Below, piece by piece: positions 27,734 to 36,773 of a DNA stretch of 57,698 nucleotides. This DNA is from Anaerolineae bacterium (lineage in GTDB: Bacteria > Chloroflexota > Anaerolineae > Promineifilales > Promineifilaceae). The stretch's first letter is position 1. The number at the start of each line of letters is the position of its first letter. The notes under the pieces are model-generated. The model did no database searches, was not told the origin of the DNA, and was given only the letters and a program-made list of their open reading frames with translations. Made by a program: the position numbers and the translations under genes. The stretch spans positions 1 through 57,698 of the forward strand of contig JAUIAP010000040.1 of the NCBI GenBank assembly GCA_030425205.1, read 5' to 3'.

Positions 27734-29065
27734 TCACGCCGTCGCCGCAATTGCATCGCCCATCGTCTTTACAATGGTGTCGATCTCATCGGCCGAAATT
27801 GTCAGCGGCGGCGAGAATGCAATCGATCCAAACAGCGGCCGCGAGCGCACCCCATTCTCCAGCGCAACCTTGCCGATCTCCAACGCCAAATCCATATCCC
27901 ATTCGTGGCTCTCTGTATTTTTCATCACGTCAAAACCGCCGATCAAACCGACCGACCGCGCATTGTCGATATGTGGGAACTCATCAACCAACCCTTGAAA
28001 TCCTTCGAGCAGACGCGCACCCATTTTCGCCGCATTCTCGACCAGCCCATCCCGTTCGATGATGTCGATGTTTGCGCTGGCAACGGCGCACGCCGCAGAA
28101 TGTCCTGAGTAGGTATAACCGTGCATCCATGATTGATCGGCTGGCGCATTCAAAATGACGTCGCGGATTTCGTCCGAAACTTGAATGCCACCGAGCGGCA
28201 GATAGCCACTCGTCACTCCTTTGGCAAATTGCATGATGTCGGGACTGAGGTTGTAATGTTGACCGCCAAACCACTTACCAGTTCGGCCGAAACCCGTGAT
28301 CACTTCATCGACAATCAACAGCACTTCGTACTTTTTGCAGAGTTCCTGTATCAAATCAAAGTACCCATCGTCAGGCACAATCACGCCACCAGCACCCTGA
28401 ATCGGCTCAACAATGATCGCCGCAACAGTCTCCGGCCCCTCGCGCAGAATACACGCTTCAAACTCACGTGCCGCCGCCTGTGCAACCGTTTCGCCCGCCA
28501 GCAGCTCACCTTCGTACATGAAGCCGTTGGGGTTGGGAATGTGAATAAAGCCGGGAACCAAGTTGCCAAACATCGTCTGATATTTGCTCATCCCCGTTGC
28601 GCTCATCGCCGCCATCGTAATACCGTGATAACCATACCAGCGCGAGATGATTTTGGTTTTCTCTGGTCGGCCGATCTGTCGCCAATAGTAGCGTGCGGTC
28701 TTGAAGGAGGTGTCGCTTGATTCTGACCCACCAGAGGTGAAGTGGGTGAAGTTAAGATTGGGATAGGCGAAACCTGCCAGCTTTTCGGCAAGATCGGCCG
28801 ATGCCGTATTACTCATCCCTGCAAACCCCGACGTGTACGACAGTTGCATCATTTGGTCATAGGCAACCTTTGGCAACTCCTTGCTGCCGTAGCCGACGTT
28901 GACATTCCAAAGCCCCGCCATCGCGTCGAGAACCTTGCGCCCATCTGTCGTGTATAAATAAACGCCGTCTCCCCTTTCAACCATCAGCGGATTGCCCACC
29001 CGAGATGCATGGTGGAGTGGGTGCATCTGTTTTTTGTCTTTTTCGAGAAATGATTCGTGTGTCAT
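27734..29065 (-). CDS. Class III aminotransferase, putrescine/omega-amino type
   Basis: 443 residues from ATG at 29065 (GGAAAG just upstream). An in-frame ATG at 29110 overlaps the amine oxidase stop as ATGA, but its extra codons span a palindrome (TCGGGCGTATGCCCGA) and look non-coding. Fold-type I PLP features are clear: the FTSGGSESSDTSFKTAR segment, YGYHG, IIVEPIQGAGGV, the PLP-binding Asp in LLIVDEVITGFGRTG, and the Schiff-base Lys in MQFAKGVTSGY. This is the SpuC-like group that moves the amino group of putrescine or other omega-amines to pyruvate. It follows potABCD and an amine oxidase, which supports a polyamine substrate. Confidence 0.88.
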   Translation of the reverse strand: MTHESFLEKDKKQMHPLHHASRVGNPLMVERGDGVYLYTTDGRKVLDAMAGLWNVNVGYGSKELPKVAYDQMMQLSYTSGFAGMSNTASADLAEKLAGFAYPNLNFTHFTSGGSESSDTSFKTARYYWRQIGRPEKTKIISRWYGYHGITMAAMSATGMSKYQTMFGNLVPGFIHIPNPNGFMYEGELLAGETVAQAAAREFEACILREGPETVAAIIVEPIQGAGGVIVPDDGYFDLIQELCKKYEVLLIVDEVITGFGRTGKWFGGQHYNLSPDIMQFAKGVTSGYLPLGGIQVSDEIRDVILNAPADQSWMHGYTYSGHSAACAVASANIDIIERDGLVENAAKMGARLLEGFQGLVDEFPHIDNARSVGLIGGFDVMKNTESHEWDMDLALEIGKVALENGVRSRPLFGSIAFSPPLTISADEIDTIVKTMGDAIAATA

Positions 29066-29106
29066 TGTGCTTTCCATTGGTCGCGTCGGGCATACGCCCG
29101 ATCTAT

Positions 29107-30465
29107 TCATAGTTGTTGCAAGATTTCCCGCGCTGCGCGCACGCCTGTCTCATACGCGCCATGCACGGTTGAATGAAAATGGGGATGTGTCGCCTCACCC
29201 GCGAAAAAGAGGCGATTTTCGACGGGCTGGGCCAATGCGTTGCGGTCGCCCGACTGCTGGCCGATCTGATCAAACGAATAGCTGCCCTGTGAAAATGGAT
29301 CGTGCTGCCAGCGTGTGCGCGCGTAGTTCAGCGGGGCAGGAATATCGCCGCCAAACATCCGCTGCATCACAGCAACGGTGCGCTCGATTAGGTCGCCGTC
29401 GCTTAGTTGATTGAGATGCCGCGCCCGCTTTCCCGCATGATAGGAGACGAGAATCGGCTCGCCCGTGTAATAGCCGATGTTGAGCCATGCGTGAAAGAGA
29501 GACAGATCGCCCGTACTCATATAGTTGAAACGTTGTGCCTCTCGCGGCCAGTAAAATTTATCAAAGCGCATGGCGAGTTTTTCATAGTTGCCAAAGCCGA
29601 TCCGTTCGATTGCGCCACATTTTGCATCGGGCAGGGGTGGTTCAAACGTGATTGCACCGCTTTTCAATACGCCCAGTGGCACGCTTACAACGACCCGCGA
29701 ACAGGCGATTTCTTCCTTTTTCGCAACATCCGTTGGTGAACTTGTCGTAACCGTGACACCATCTTCTGTGACCGTCACCTGTGTAACGGCGTGACCGGTG
29801 CGAATGTCCAGCCCCTCGGCGAGATGATCGCTGATGACGCTATAGCCACCGCCATGCAAGAGATAGTCGCCGCCCGTCAAGCCGACCTGCTGTTCGTTGA
29901 GCTGCCAGTCGATTTCATGCGCATCGGCCGCACAGACATATTCGGTGCTGATGAGCGATTGATAGAGATAGCCTTTTTCGGCCGAAAAACTCAACCCCTC
30001 AGGCTTGGGCAACCCAAAATCCAACCAATCCTGCAATGACTTCACCGACGTTGGTGCAGCGTATAAGATTGATCCCGCCGCCAAATACCAGCCTGCCAGC
30101 GCATGTTGCTGCCCCAGGGCATACTCTGCCTGATCGAGCGGCGTGCCATCCTCATCATACGCCTGCACCGCCGTCACTGAACGGTTCAAAAAGTCGGTAT
30201 ATCCATATTCAACACCGAGCTTTTGCGCCAATGGCGTCAATGGATTCCCGTCTATCCCGTGAATCCACGCCGCACCCAAATCGACTGAACCGCCCAGCGA
30301 GTGATCAGTATGCGTGCGCCCGCCGATCCGCTCCCGCGCTTCCAGCACAGTCACGTCTAGCCCGGCATCATGCAGCGTCCGCGCCGCCATAATCCCCGCC
30401 ATTCCCGCACCAATTACGATCACTTTTTCTGTCATGTGCTGATTCGTTGGTCGCCGCATCTTCAC
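29107..30465 (-). CDS. Flavin monoamine / polyamine oxidase
   Basis: About 452 residues. An N-terminal FAD-binding Rossmann motif (VIVIGAGMAGIMAARTL) followed by EARERIGGRT, then GAAWIHG, and the C-terminal FAD-contact segment LFFAGEATHPHFHSTVHGAYETG are diagnostic of the flavin amine oxidase family. It would oxidise a polyamine to an aminoaldehyde with release of H2O2 or transfer to another acceptor. The first codon is GTG; MTEKVIVIGAG at 30435 is a credible alternative start. It lies 25 nt after potD. Exact substrate (putrescine, spermidine, another amine) is inferred from context. Confidence 0.87.
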   Translation of the reverse strand: MKMRRPTNQHMTEKVIVIGAGMAGIMAARTLHDAGLDVTVLEARERIGGRTHTDHSLGGSVDLGAAWIHGIDGNPLTPLAQKLGVEYGYTDFLNRSVTAVQAYDEDGTPLDQAEYALGQQHALAGWYLAAGSILYAAPTSVKSLQDWLDFGLPKPEGLSFSAEKGYLYQSLISTEYVCAADAHEIDWQLNEQQVGLTGGDYLLHGGGYSVISDHLAEGLDIRTGHAVTQVTVTEDGVTVTTSSPTDVAKKEEIACSRVVVSVPLGVLKSGAITFEPPLPDAKCGAIERIGFGNYEKLAMRFDKFYWPREAQRFNYMSTGDLSLFHAWLNIGYYTGEPILVSYHAGKRARHLNQLSDGDLIERTVAVMQRMFGGDIPAPLNYARTRWQHDPFSQGSYSFDQIGQQSGDRNALAQPVENRLFFAGEATHPHFHSTVHGAYETGVRAAREILQQL

Positions 30466-30489
30466 AACACCAACGCAAATTTTTCGGCG

Positions 30490-31611
30490 TTACTGTCCCG
30501 CCTTCACCGCCGTCCACAACTCATCATACAGCCGCGTTTCATCCCCAACATCAACGAGCCATTGCAGCTTGTTGAAGACATCTTCTGAAGGGAAAATGCT
30601 CTGATCTTCCAGAACCTCCGCGTCAATAAATTCCATCGCGGCGCGGTTGGGGCTGGCAAAATAGGTGTAATTCGTGATTGCGGCGGCATTCTCCGCGTCG
30701 AGCAGATAGTCCATAAAGTGCAACGCGGTGCTGTACTTGTCCGATGCTTTCGTGATGCACATGTTATCAAGCCATTTAACCGCACCCTCTTTTGGAATGG
30801 CGTATGCCCAATTGCTCTCGCCTGTCTCTTCATCGAGCGTTTCGTAATAGGCCAGCGAGACATCGCCCGACCAGCCAAGCGTCATCGCAACTTCGTCAGG
30901 AATCAACAGTTCGGTGTCATACCCATCGGAATTAAACGTCTTCCAATAGGGTTTCGCCGCCAATAGGACTGATTGAATTTGGGCAATATCGTCCGGGTCA
31001 GTTGTGTTTGGATCAAGCCCAAGATAAAACGCCGCCGCCGCTGGCAACTCACGCGAGTCGTTCAACACGTTGATGCCGTCCCCCGCATACTGCTCCAGCA
31101 AGGCTGGTTCAAATAGATATGCCCAACTATCGGGTGGGTTCTCATCAAAAAATGCGTTGCCGTTGCGATAGCCAATCCCAGTTGTTCCCCACTGGTAGGC
31201 GACACAATGTTGATTGCCGGGATCAAACGGCGCGTCGATAAAGGCGGGGTCAAGATTGCCAAAGTTCGCAAGCGCACTCGTGTCGATCTCGGCCAACATA
31301 TCCAACTCAATCATCGTTGAAACCATGTAGTCACTTGGGAAAATCACATCGTACCCTTCCGCGCCCGCCTGCATCTTCGCCAACAAATCTTCATTGGAAG
31401 CGTAGGTGTCATAGATAATTTCAACCCCGTACTCTTCCTCATATCTTGTCAGCAGCTCTTCATCGATATAGTCAGCCCAGTTGTAAACTGAAAGCGTGTC
31501 AGCCAACTCGCCCGACTCATCACCATCCCCACTCGGTCCACCGCCGGGGCCGCCCCCACAAGCGACCAACACAGCGATTAGCATTGCCAAAAACAACCAT
31601 TTCTTCAACAT
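30490..31611 (-). CDS. potD: Spermidine/putrescine ABC transporter substrate-binding lipoprotein
   Basis: 373 residues. A lipoprotein signal (MLKKWLFLAMLIAVLVAC) puts the lipidated Cys at about residue 18, followed by a glycine-rich linker. The mature protein has the PotD hallmarks: LSVYNWADYIDEELL, YDTYASNEDLLAKMQAG, DVIFPSDYMVSTMI and LNDSRE. It captures polyamine outside the membrane and delivers it to PotBC. It lies between potC and the amine oxidase. Putrescine versus spermidine preference cannot be read from the sequence. Confidence 0.93.
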   Translation of the reverse strand: MLKKWLFLAMLIAVLVACGGGPGGGPSGDGDESGELADTLSVYNWADYIDEELLTRYEEEYGVEIIYDTYASNEDLLAKMQAGAEGYDVIFPSDYMVSTMIELDMLAEIDTSALANFGNLDPAFIDAPFDPGNQHCVAYQWGTTGIGYRNGNAFFDENPPDSWAYLFEPALLEQYAGDGINVLNDSRELPAAAAFYLGLDPNTTDPDDIAQIQSVLLAAKPYWKTFNSDGYDTELLIPDEVAMTLGWSGDVSLAYYETLDEETGESNWAYAIPKEGAVKWLDNMCITKASDKYSTALHFMDYLLDAENAAAITNYTYFASPNRAAMEFIDAEVLEDQSIFPSEDVFNKLQWLVDVGDETRLYDELWTAVKAGQ

Positions 31612-31674
31612 CTGTACTTCTCCTAAAACTCAAGTTTGCGCGGTGCGTTATCTTCGACGCGCCACGTCCCATCT

Positions 31675-32490
31675 CTACGTGCGCCGCTGAATCAGCAGCG
31701 AAATAATCACCAGCACCGTTGACCCCAAAAACATCAAGGTCGAAAGCGCGTTGATCTCTGGTGTGATGCCGACTCGAATCATCGAGTAGACCTGCACGGG
31801 CAGCGTGGTTGATGCTGGCCCCGCCATAAAAAACGTTATCACAAAATCATCGAGCGATAGCGTAAATGCTAAGAGCGCACCCGACACGATGCCGGGCGCC
31901 AAAAGTGGAAAGGTCACCCGTCGAAAACTCGCCCACGGGTTCGCGCCCAAATCGGCCGCCGCCTCTTCCAAATTGCTGTCCATATCGGCCAAGCGCGCCC
32001 GCACGACAATCGCCACAAACGCGATGTTAAATGCAATGTGCGCGATCAAAATCGTATAGCGACTGAGCGAAATCCCAACCATCACAAAAAAGAGCAGTGT
32101 CGATAGAGCCATCACGATGTCGGGAATGATGATAGGCAAATAGAGCACCGCGTCAAACGTCATTTTGCCGCGAAAGCGAAACCGCTCCATTGCAATTGCC
32201 GCGAGCGTCCCCAAAATTGTGCTGACCAACGTTGACCAACCCGCCACCCACAAGCTGACCTTCGCCGCATTGATGATGCTGCGATTGTTAAATACCTCCG
32301 CATACCAGTTGGTCGTGAAGCCACCCCAGACGGTCGCCGCCCCGCGTCCACTATCGTTAAACGAGTAGACGATCAGCAGCAAAATGGGCAGATAGAGAAA
32401 CAAAAACATGCCAATGACAAGCCACGTCAAGGCGCGTTCATTGAACGATTTGCGGATTTTGTTGCGGGGGGGGAGTGCGAGTGAAGTCAT
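31675..32490 (-). CDS. potC: Polyamine ABC transporter permease PotC
   Basis: 271 residues with six hydrophobic segments, the usual PotC size. The EAA-loop that contacts the ATPase is present (DSNLEEAAADLGANPWASFRRV). An N-terminal cytoplasmic stretch precedes the first helix (WLVIGMFLFLYLPILLLIVY). Second permease of the operon; the gap to potB holds a palindrome (32493-32549). Confidence 0.93.
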   Translation of the reverse strand: MTSLALPPRNKIRKSFNERALTWLVIGMFLFLYLPILLLIVYSFNDSGRGAATVWGGFTTNWYAEVFNNRSIINAAKVSLWVAGWSTLVSTILGTLAAIAMERFRFRGKMTFDAVLYLPIIIPDIVMALSTLLFFVMVGISLSRYTILIAHIAFNIAFVAIVVRARLADMDSNLEEAAADLGANPWASFRRVTFPLLAPGIVSGALLAFTLSLDDFVITFFMAGPASTTLPVQVYSMIRVGITPEINALSTLMFLGSTVLVIISLLIQRRT

Positions 32491-32492
32491 TA

Positions 32493-32549
32493 ATTTACGA
32501 TTTACGATTTACGATTTACGGGGCTTTTCGTAAATCGCAAATCGTAAAT
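32493..32549. repeat. TTTACGA palindrome between potB and potC
   Basis: Four tandem TTTACGA units (32493-32520) face CGTAAATCGCAAATCGTAAAT (32529-32549) across GGGCTTTT, giving a long A/T-rich hairpin inside the operon. It could be a mobile palindromic repeat, or could act as an RNA processing or stabilising element that alters PotB:PotC ratios. Confidence 0.7.
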
Positions 32550-32557
32550 CCGAAATG

Positions 32558-33883
32558 TTAGCGTCTCTCTTTATCAACGCGGAAGTAAATCAAGATGGCG
32601 AAGAGCATAATCAGCATCATCAGGAAGCCGATGGCGGAACCGAACGGCCAATCGCGGGCGGTCATGAACTGTTGTTGCAGCAGATTGCCGAGCATGGCGA
32701 CTTGCCCGCCGCCGAGCAGATCGGGCGTTACATACGCGCCGAGCGTCGGGACGAAGACGATGATGGCAGCAGCGACGATGCCGGGCAGGGACAGCGGGAA
32801 CAGGATGCGGACTGTCGTCATGAGCCGATTTGCGCCGAGATCGTTGGCTGCTTCGAGCAGTGTCCAGTCAAATTTTTCGAGATTGCTGTAGAGTGGCAGA
32901 ATGACGAACGGGAAGTAGCCATAGAAAAGGCCGACAAAGACGGCTCCTTGATTGAAGAGCAGGGGCAACGGATTGGCCGTAATCTCTGCCAACCATGTGA
33001 AAAACGCACTCGACCCCGACAATGCGACCGCTTGTTCATGCAGCGTTGCTGTCCAAAAGCTATTGATCAAACCCGTGTTGCGCAATAGTGCCATCCATGC
33101 GTAGGTGCGAACGAGAAAGTTTGTCCAAAACGGGATCATGACCAAAAAGATCAGGATGCTGCGCCACTTTTTCGGCCGACGTGCAATCCAATAGGCAAAC
33201 GGATAGCCAAACAGTAGGCAAAGCAATGTGTTGACCGTCGCCATCCAGACCGACCGCCACAAGATTCTCAGATAGAGAAACTGTCCACCAATGCGGCTAA
33301 AGAAGCGGGCGTAATCGTCAAAGAGGGCGAAGAAGCCGTCTTGCAACAGGTTGGGATAGACGATTGTGCCGCGTGGGCCGCGTTCGCCCAGACTGATGAA
33401 AAGGACGATTAGGTTGGGTACGACAAAAAAGACGATCAGCCAAAAGGCGGCAGGGTAGTTGATCGCCCATGCGCTGTTGCGATAGAGCAGAAGCAACGAA
33501 AAACCAGCCAGCCCGACAATGGTGATGGCCCCGAGAAATTCGCGTGTCGCATACCAATAGATGAGGCTGAGCAGGATGAAGATGATATTTCGGCCGATTC
33601 CAGCAAACCGCGCCTGCGGCACGTCCCGCAATAAACCGAACCCAATCACCAAATCAACCCCAATCCCAATCCCATAGACGAGATAGGGCACAATCGCTGG
33701 CAACGTGACAAGCGCTTCTTCAAATTTGAACGCATCCCAATCCATGCTGCCAAACGTTACCCAGCGCAACAGCAAAATGAGCCAAAGCGCTGCATGACCG
33801 AGTGAAACGTAGGCGGCGACACGCAAAATCGGCTCAAGGCCGGTCGTCATATCGAAGTCGGGTTTGGTTGTTGTAGCTGCCAT
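32558..33883 (-). CDS. potB: Polyamine ABC transporter permease PotB with an extra N-terminal membrane domain
   Basis: 441 residues, against roughly 280-300 for ordinary PotB. The C-terminal 290 residues are a normal permease, starting at YPAAFWLIVFFVVPNLIVLFI, with the EAA-loop LLEAANDLGANRLMTTVRI. The first 150 residues add about four hydrophobic segments (AALWLILLLRWVTF, LVTLPAIVPYLVYGIGIGV, IIFILLSLIYWYA, AITIVGLAGFSLLLLY) not part of the family. Translation is continuous, so this is an extension or fusion and not a frameshift. The role of the added domain is unknown. Confidence 0.9.
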   Translation of the reverse strand: MAATTTKPDFDMTTGLEPILRVAAYVSLGHAALWLILLLRWVTFGSMDWDAFKFEEALVTLPAIVPYLVYGIGIGVDLVIGFGLLRDVPQARFAGIGRNIIFILLSLIYWYATREFLGAITIVGLAGFSLLLLYRNSAWAINYPAAFWLIVFFVVPNLIVLFISLGERGPRGTIVYPNLLQDGFFALFDDYARFFSRIGGQFLYLRILWRSVWMATVNTLLCLLFGYPFAYWIARRPKKWRSILIFLVMIPFWTNFLVRTYAWMALLRNTGLINSFWTATLHEQAVALSGSSAFFTWLAEITANPLPLLFNQGAVFVGLFYGYFPFVILPLYSNLEKFDWTLLEAANDLGANRLMTTVRILFPLSLPGIVAAAIIVFVPTLGAYVTPDLLGGGQVAMLGNLLQQQFMTARDWPFGSAIGFLMMLIMLFAILIYFRVDKERR

Positions 33884-33912
33884 GAGTGCGTTACGTGTAA
33901 TGGGCTTGCATT

Positions 33913-35001
33913 TTATTCGGTCAAAACTTGGGCATTATCGGCCGAAAACTGCACATTCACGCTATCCCCTGTCTTGAACGCCATCACATCCTCACTGCCC
34001 AAATTCTGCACGCGGACGATGAGCGTATCACCCGTTTTTAACGCAACCTGATAGCGTGTGTCAGTGCCAATATAGATTACCTCCGTGATTGTGCCGTCAA
34101 GCGCAACCCGCTGATTTAGCGGAACGTCGCCATCCGCAGGATAGAGCCAAATTTTCTCAGGACGAATGGCTACCGTTGCGCTGGTGCCATTGCTCAACTG
34201 CGTGCGTGCCACACCGCCGAACAGCACGCCATTTGATTCGAGCGTTGTATATTCGGCCGATTCGATCACTGTGCCGTTGATGAAGTTTGTTTCGCCAATA
34301 AAGTCTGCTACAAAGCGATTGGCGGGATGCTCATAGATCTCCTGCGCCTTGCCAACCTGCGCGATATGCCCATTGTTCATCACCGCGATCCGATCCGACA
34401 TCGTGAGGGCTTCCTCTTGGTCATGCGTGACATAGATAAACGTGATGCCGACATCAGACTGGATCTGTTTGAGTTCCAACTGCATCGCCTTACGTAGTTT
34501 GAGATCGAGCGCGCCGAGCGGTTCGTCGAGCAGGAGGACTTTCGGCCGATTCACTAACGCCCGCGCCAGTGCAATGCGCTGCTTCTGTCCACCCGACAAC
34601 TGCTCGGGCTTGCGTTCTGCAAACCCTTCCATCTGCACCCGCCGCAACGCCGCTGCAACACGTGTCGCAATGTCAGCCTTCGGCACTTTCGACATTTGCA
34701 GCCCAAACGCGACGTTCTGCTCAACAGTCATGTGGGGGAACAACGCATAATTCTGAAAGACCGTGTTGACCGGCCGCCGAAACGCGGGAACCCCAGCCAC
34801 AGGTTTGTCCATGATGTAAAGCTCTCCATACGTTGGCTGTTCAAACCCAGCGATCATGCGCAATGTGGTCGTCTTGCCACACCCGCTCGGCCCCAGCAGT
34901 GAGAAAAACTCGCCGTCGGGAATCTCCATCGAGATAGAATCAACCGCAATGATGTCGCCAAACTGCTTTGTCACATTTTCGATTTTTACGCTTGTGGTCA
35001 T
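33913..35001 (-). CDS. potA: Polyamine ABC transporter ATP-binding protein
   Basis: 362 residues. Walker A GPSGCGKTT, signature LSGGQKQRIALARAL, Walker B VLLLDEPLGALD, switch His in FIYVTHDQEEALTM, then a C-terminal TOBE-type regulatory domain from about residue 270. It powers PotBC. First transporter gene of the operon, between the Lrp regulator and potB. Confidence 0.94.
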   Translation of the reverse strand: MTTSVKIENVTKQFGDIIAVDSISMEIPDGEFFSLLGPSGCGKTTTLRMIAGFEQPTYGELYIMDKPVAGVPAFRRPVNTVFQNYALFPHMTVEQNVAFGLQMSKVPKADIATRVAAALRRVQMEGFAERKPEQLSGGQKQRIALARALVNRPKVLLLDEPLGALDLKLRKAMQLELKQIQSDVGITFIYVTHDQEEALTMSDRIAVMNNGHIAQVGKAQEIYEHPANRFVADFIGETNFINGTVIESAEYTTLESNGVLFGGVARTQLSNGTSATVAIRPEKIWLYPADGDVPLNQRVALDGTITEVIYIGTDTRYQVALKTGDTLIVRVQNLGSEDVMAFKTGDSVNVQFSADNAQVLTE

Positions 35002-35037
35002 CCTTCTCCATGTTGAACAGGGATCATCCTGCTCATG

Positions 35038-35481
35038 CTACACGACAACACTCACCTCTTCCAGTTTATACGTGTGCAAAACCATTGCCGAAACTGTCCG
35101 CGTGATCCCTTCAACTTTCTGCAATCGCTCACGCAAAAAGCTCGCAAAATGCTCCCGATCTCGGCAGCGTACTTCCACCAATAGATCATACTCACCCGAC
35201 ACCATCAGCAGATAGCTGACTTCGGGAAACGCACTAATTGTCTTAGCCGCACGGTCTAAATCGGGGGGATTGACGCAAACATGAATGATGGCGGGGGTAT
35301 CAAAACCGACCTTATGGGGATCAACCAATCCGATGATGCGAATGACATCCTCTTCAAGCAAGCGGGCTGCCCGTTTACGCACCGTCCCTTCTGTCACGCC
35401 AAGTGATTTAGCGATCTCTGTGAACGGTTTGCGACCGTCCGCTTGCAGATGGGAGAGAATTGAGTAGTCGAGTTGATCCAT
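35038..35481 (-). CDS. Lrp/AsnC-family regulator of the polyamine locus
   Basis: 147 residues, normal for the family. N-terminal winged helix-turn-helix (LDYSILSHLQADGRKPFTEI, then SLGVTEGTVRKRAARLLEED), followed by a RAM/AsnC ligand-binding domain (VSYLLMVSGEYDLLVEVRC). It starts the minus-strand potABCD run and faces the agmatinase gene, so local control of both transcripts, perhaps in response to polyamine or a related amino acid, is likely. Ligand not known. Confidence 0.9.
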   Translation of the reverse strand: MDQLDYSILSHLQADGRKPFTEIAKSLGVTEGTVRKRAARLLEEDVIRIIGLVDPHKVGFDTPAIIHVCVNPPDLDRAAKTISAFPEVSYLLMVSGEYDLLVEVRCRDREHFASFLRERLQKVEGITRTVSAMVLHTYKLEEVSVVV

Positions 35482-35593
35482 AAGTTTTTACGAATATCGT
35501 CAAGTCGCAAGATTGTATTCTGATTTTCGTATATGTCAATCAAACACAAGAAATTTGACCGCGCGCACTATCACAATAGAATTACGGCAAACT
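35482..35593. promoter_or_regulatory. Divergent control region of the polyamine locus
   Basis: A 112-bp A/T-rich region between the Lrp-type gene and agmatinase. TACGAA (35489-35494) and TTCGTA (35526-35531) are inverted half-sites about three helix turns apart, a spacing that would suit an Lrp octamer. No consensus promoter is obvious. Confidence 0.4.
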
Positions 35594-36505
35594 ATGTCAA
35601 AACTTGTAGAACATCACTCACTCTGGAGCGGTCTCGCCAGCGCCGACGCCGACGCCGAAATTGCCGTCATGGGCATTCCGTTTGACAATGCCGTAAGCTG
35701 GCGTGACGGCACACAGCACGCCCCCGAGCGCATCCGTAGCCTGACCCCCCATCTCGGTTTCTCGACCGAAGAAGGCGAAATTTTGCGCGTGCGGATCAGA
35801 GATTACGGGGATATCGAGCATGATCTAAATTGGGAACGCTACTTTGGAAACGTCGAACTCGCCGCCCATGAAATTCTCAACGGCAATCACAAACTGCCCG
35901 TCTTTATCGGCGGCGACCACAGCGTCGGCATTCCGCTGTTTAAAGCGTTCGCCAAAACATACACGGGCAAAATCGGTTACATTCAATGGGATTCCCATGC
36001 CGACCTCGCCGACAATTTCGGCGGTCATCCATGGAGCCACGCCAACACCGCACGCCGCAACATCGAGCAGCCCAATCTCTCTTGCGATAATCTCGCCTTC
36101 GTTGGTTTGCGCTCCTTCCTCACCGAAGAACTCGACTTCTACGCCGCCAACCCAACCATCGGCTGGCACACCGCCCGCAGCGTCTACCAGCGCGGCATCG
36201 AAACGATCGCGCATGAGATCGTCGCGCAAATGCGGGGTGTTGATGCGATCTATATGAGCGTGGACATCGACGGCTTCGATCCCGCCACCGCGCCCGGCAC
36301 AGGCACGCCCGAACATGGCGGCATGAGTTTGCGCGAAGGGCTGGAATTTTTGCGTATCATCTTTGCAAATCTGCCCGTCAAGGCAATGGATATCGTGGAG
36401 GTCAGCCCGCCGCTTGATATTTCAGATGTAACCTCGCTGGCGGCGGCAAAAATTATGTATGAGGTGTTCGGATTTGTGCAGCAAAAACTGAATAACCCTA
36501 ACTAA
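35594..36505 (+). CDS. speB: Agmatinase-type ureohydrolase
   Basis: 303 residues from ATG at 35594; the longer frame from 35513 adds residues that do not resemble the family. The manganese-binding motifs of ureohydrolases are intact: GGDHSVG near residue 110, DSHADLAD near 138 and SVDIDGFDPATAPGTGTPEH near 223. Members hydrolyse agmatine, arginine, guanidinobutyrate or related guanidines to an amine and urea. Location opposite a Lrp regulator and the potABCD/aminotransferase operon makes agmatine to putrescine the best guess. No Shine-Dalgarno is visible. It converges on the SDR gene. Confidence 0.85.
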   Translation: MSKLVEHHSLWSGLASADADAEIAVMGIPFDNAVSWRDGTQHAPERIRSLTPHLGFSTEEGEILRVRIRDYGDIEHDLNWERYFGNVELAAHEILNGNHKLPVFIGGDHSVGIPLFKAFAKTYTGKIGYIQWDSHADLADNFGGHPWSHANTARRNIEQPNLSCDNLAFVGLRSFLTEELDFYAANPTIGWHTARSVYQRGIETIAHEIVAQMRGVDAIYMSVDIDGFDPATAPGTGTPEHGGMSLREGLEFLRIIFANLPVKAMDIVEVSPPLDISDVTSLAAAKIMYEVFGFVQQKLNNPN

Positions 36506-36511
36506 TACTAC

Positions 36512-36604
36512 AACGAGACTTTGCCAAAATCCTACGGCTAAAGCCGCAGGCTGATACGCGAAACGCGCTCAAGCGCGTTGTTTGCAGTGCGTTGAAGTCT
36601 CGTT
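36512..36604. repeat. Three-way-junction palindromic element
   Basis: An outer 10-bp perfect inverted repeat AACGAGACTT (36512-36521) / AAGTCTCGTT (36595-36604) encloses two hairpins, CCTACGGCTAAAGCCGCAGG (36531-36550) and AACGCGC-TCAA-GCGCGTT (36562-36579). As RNA or cruciform DNA it would form a three-way junction. Directly after the agmatinase stop; it may end transcription or be a mobile repeat. Confidence 0.65.
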
Positions 36605-36617
36605 AATCTTGAACTGT

Positions 36618-36643
36618 GTATCGGGAATTGGATTTCCCGATAC
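36618..36643. terminator. Hairpin between agmatinase and SDR genes
   Basis: GTATCGGGAA (36618-36627) pairs perfectly with TTCCCGATAC (36634-36643) across a 6-nt loop, between convergent genes. No strong U-tract, so the terminator role is only likely. Confidence 0.45.
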
Positions 36644-36707
36644 CTACCCTGCACCCCCATCTTTTGTTCTAGTACTTACTACAGCGCAAGGTAAATTGTA
36701 TGGCGTG

Positions 36708-36773
36708 GTCATTCCCACGAAGGTGGGAATCCACTCTTAGAAAAGAATGGATACCTGCCTTCGCAGGTATGAC
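36708..36773. repeat. REP/MITE-like palindromic pair (GTCATTCCC...GGAATCCA type)
   Basis: Left arm GTCATTCCCACGAAGGTGGG... (36708-36733) and right arm ...CCTTCGCAGGTATGAC (36748-36773) are inverted copies, and each arm is itself a hairpin. This is the widespread bacterial repeat that yields spurious peptides with SFPRRWES and PAFAGMT. It is non-coding. Confidence 0.85.

Noticed and set aside
29066..29110. Upstream start (MNRSGVCPTRP...) of the aminotransferase overlapping the amine oxidase stop
   Set aside because: The extra codons lie over a palindrome and look non-coding; ATG at 29065 has a better ribosome site, although the ATGA overlap leaves some doubt.
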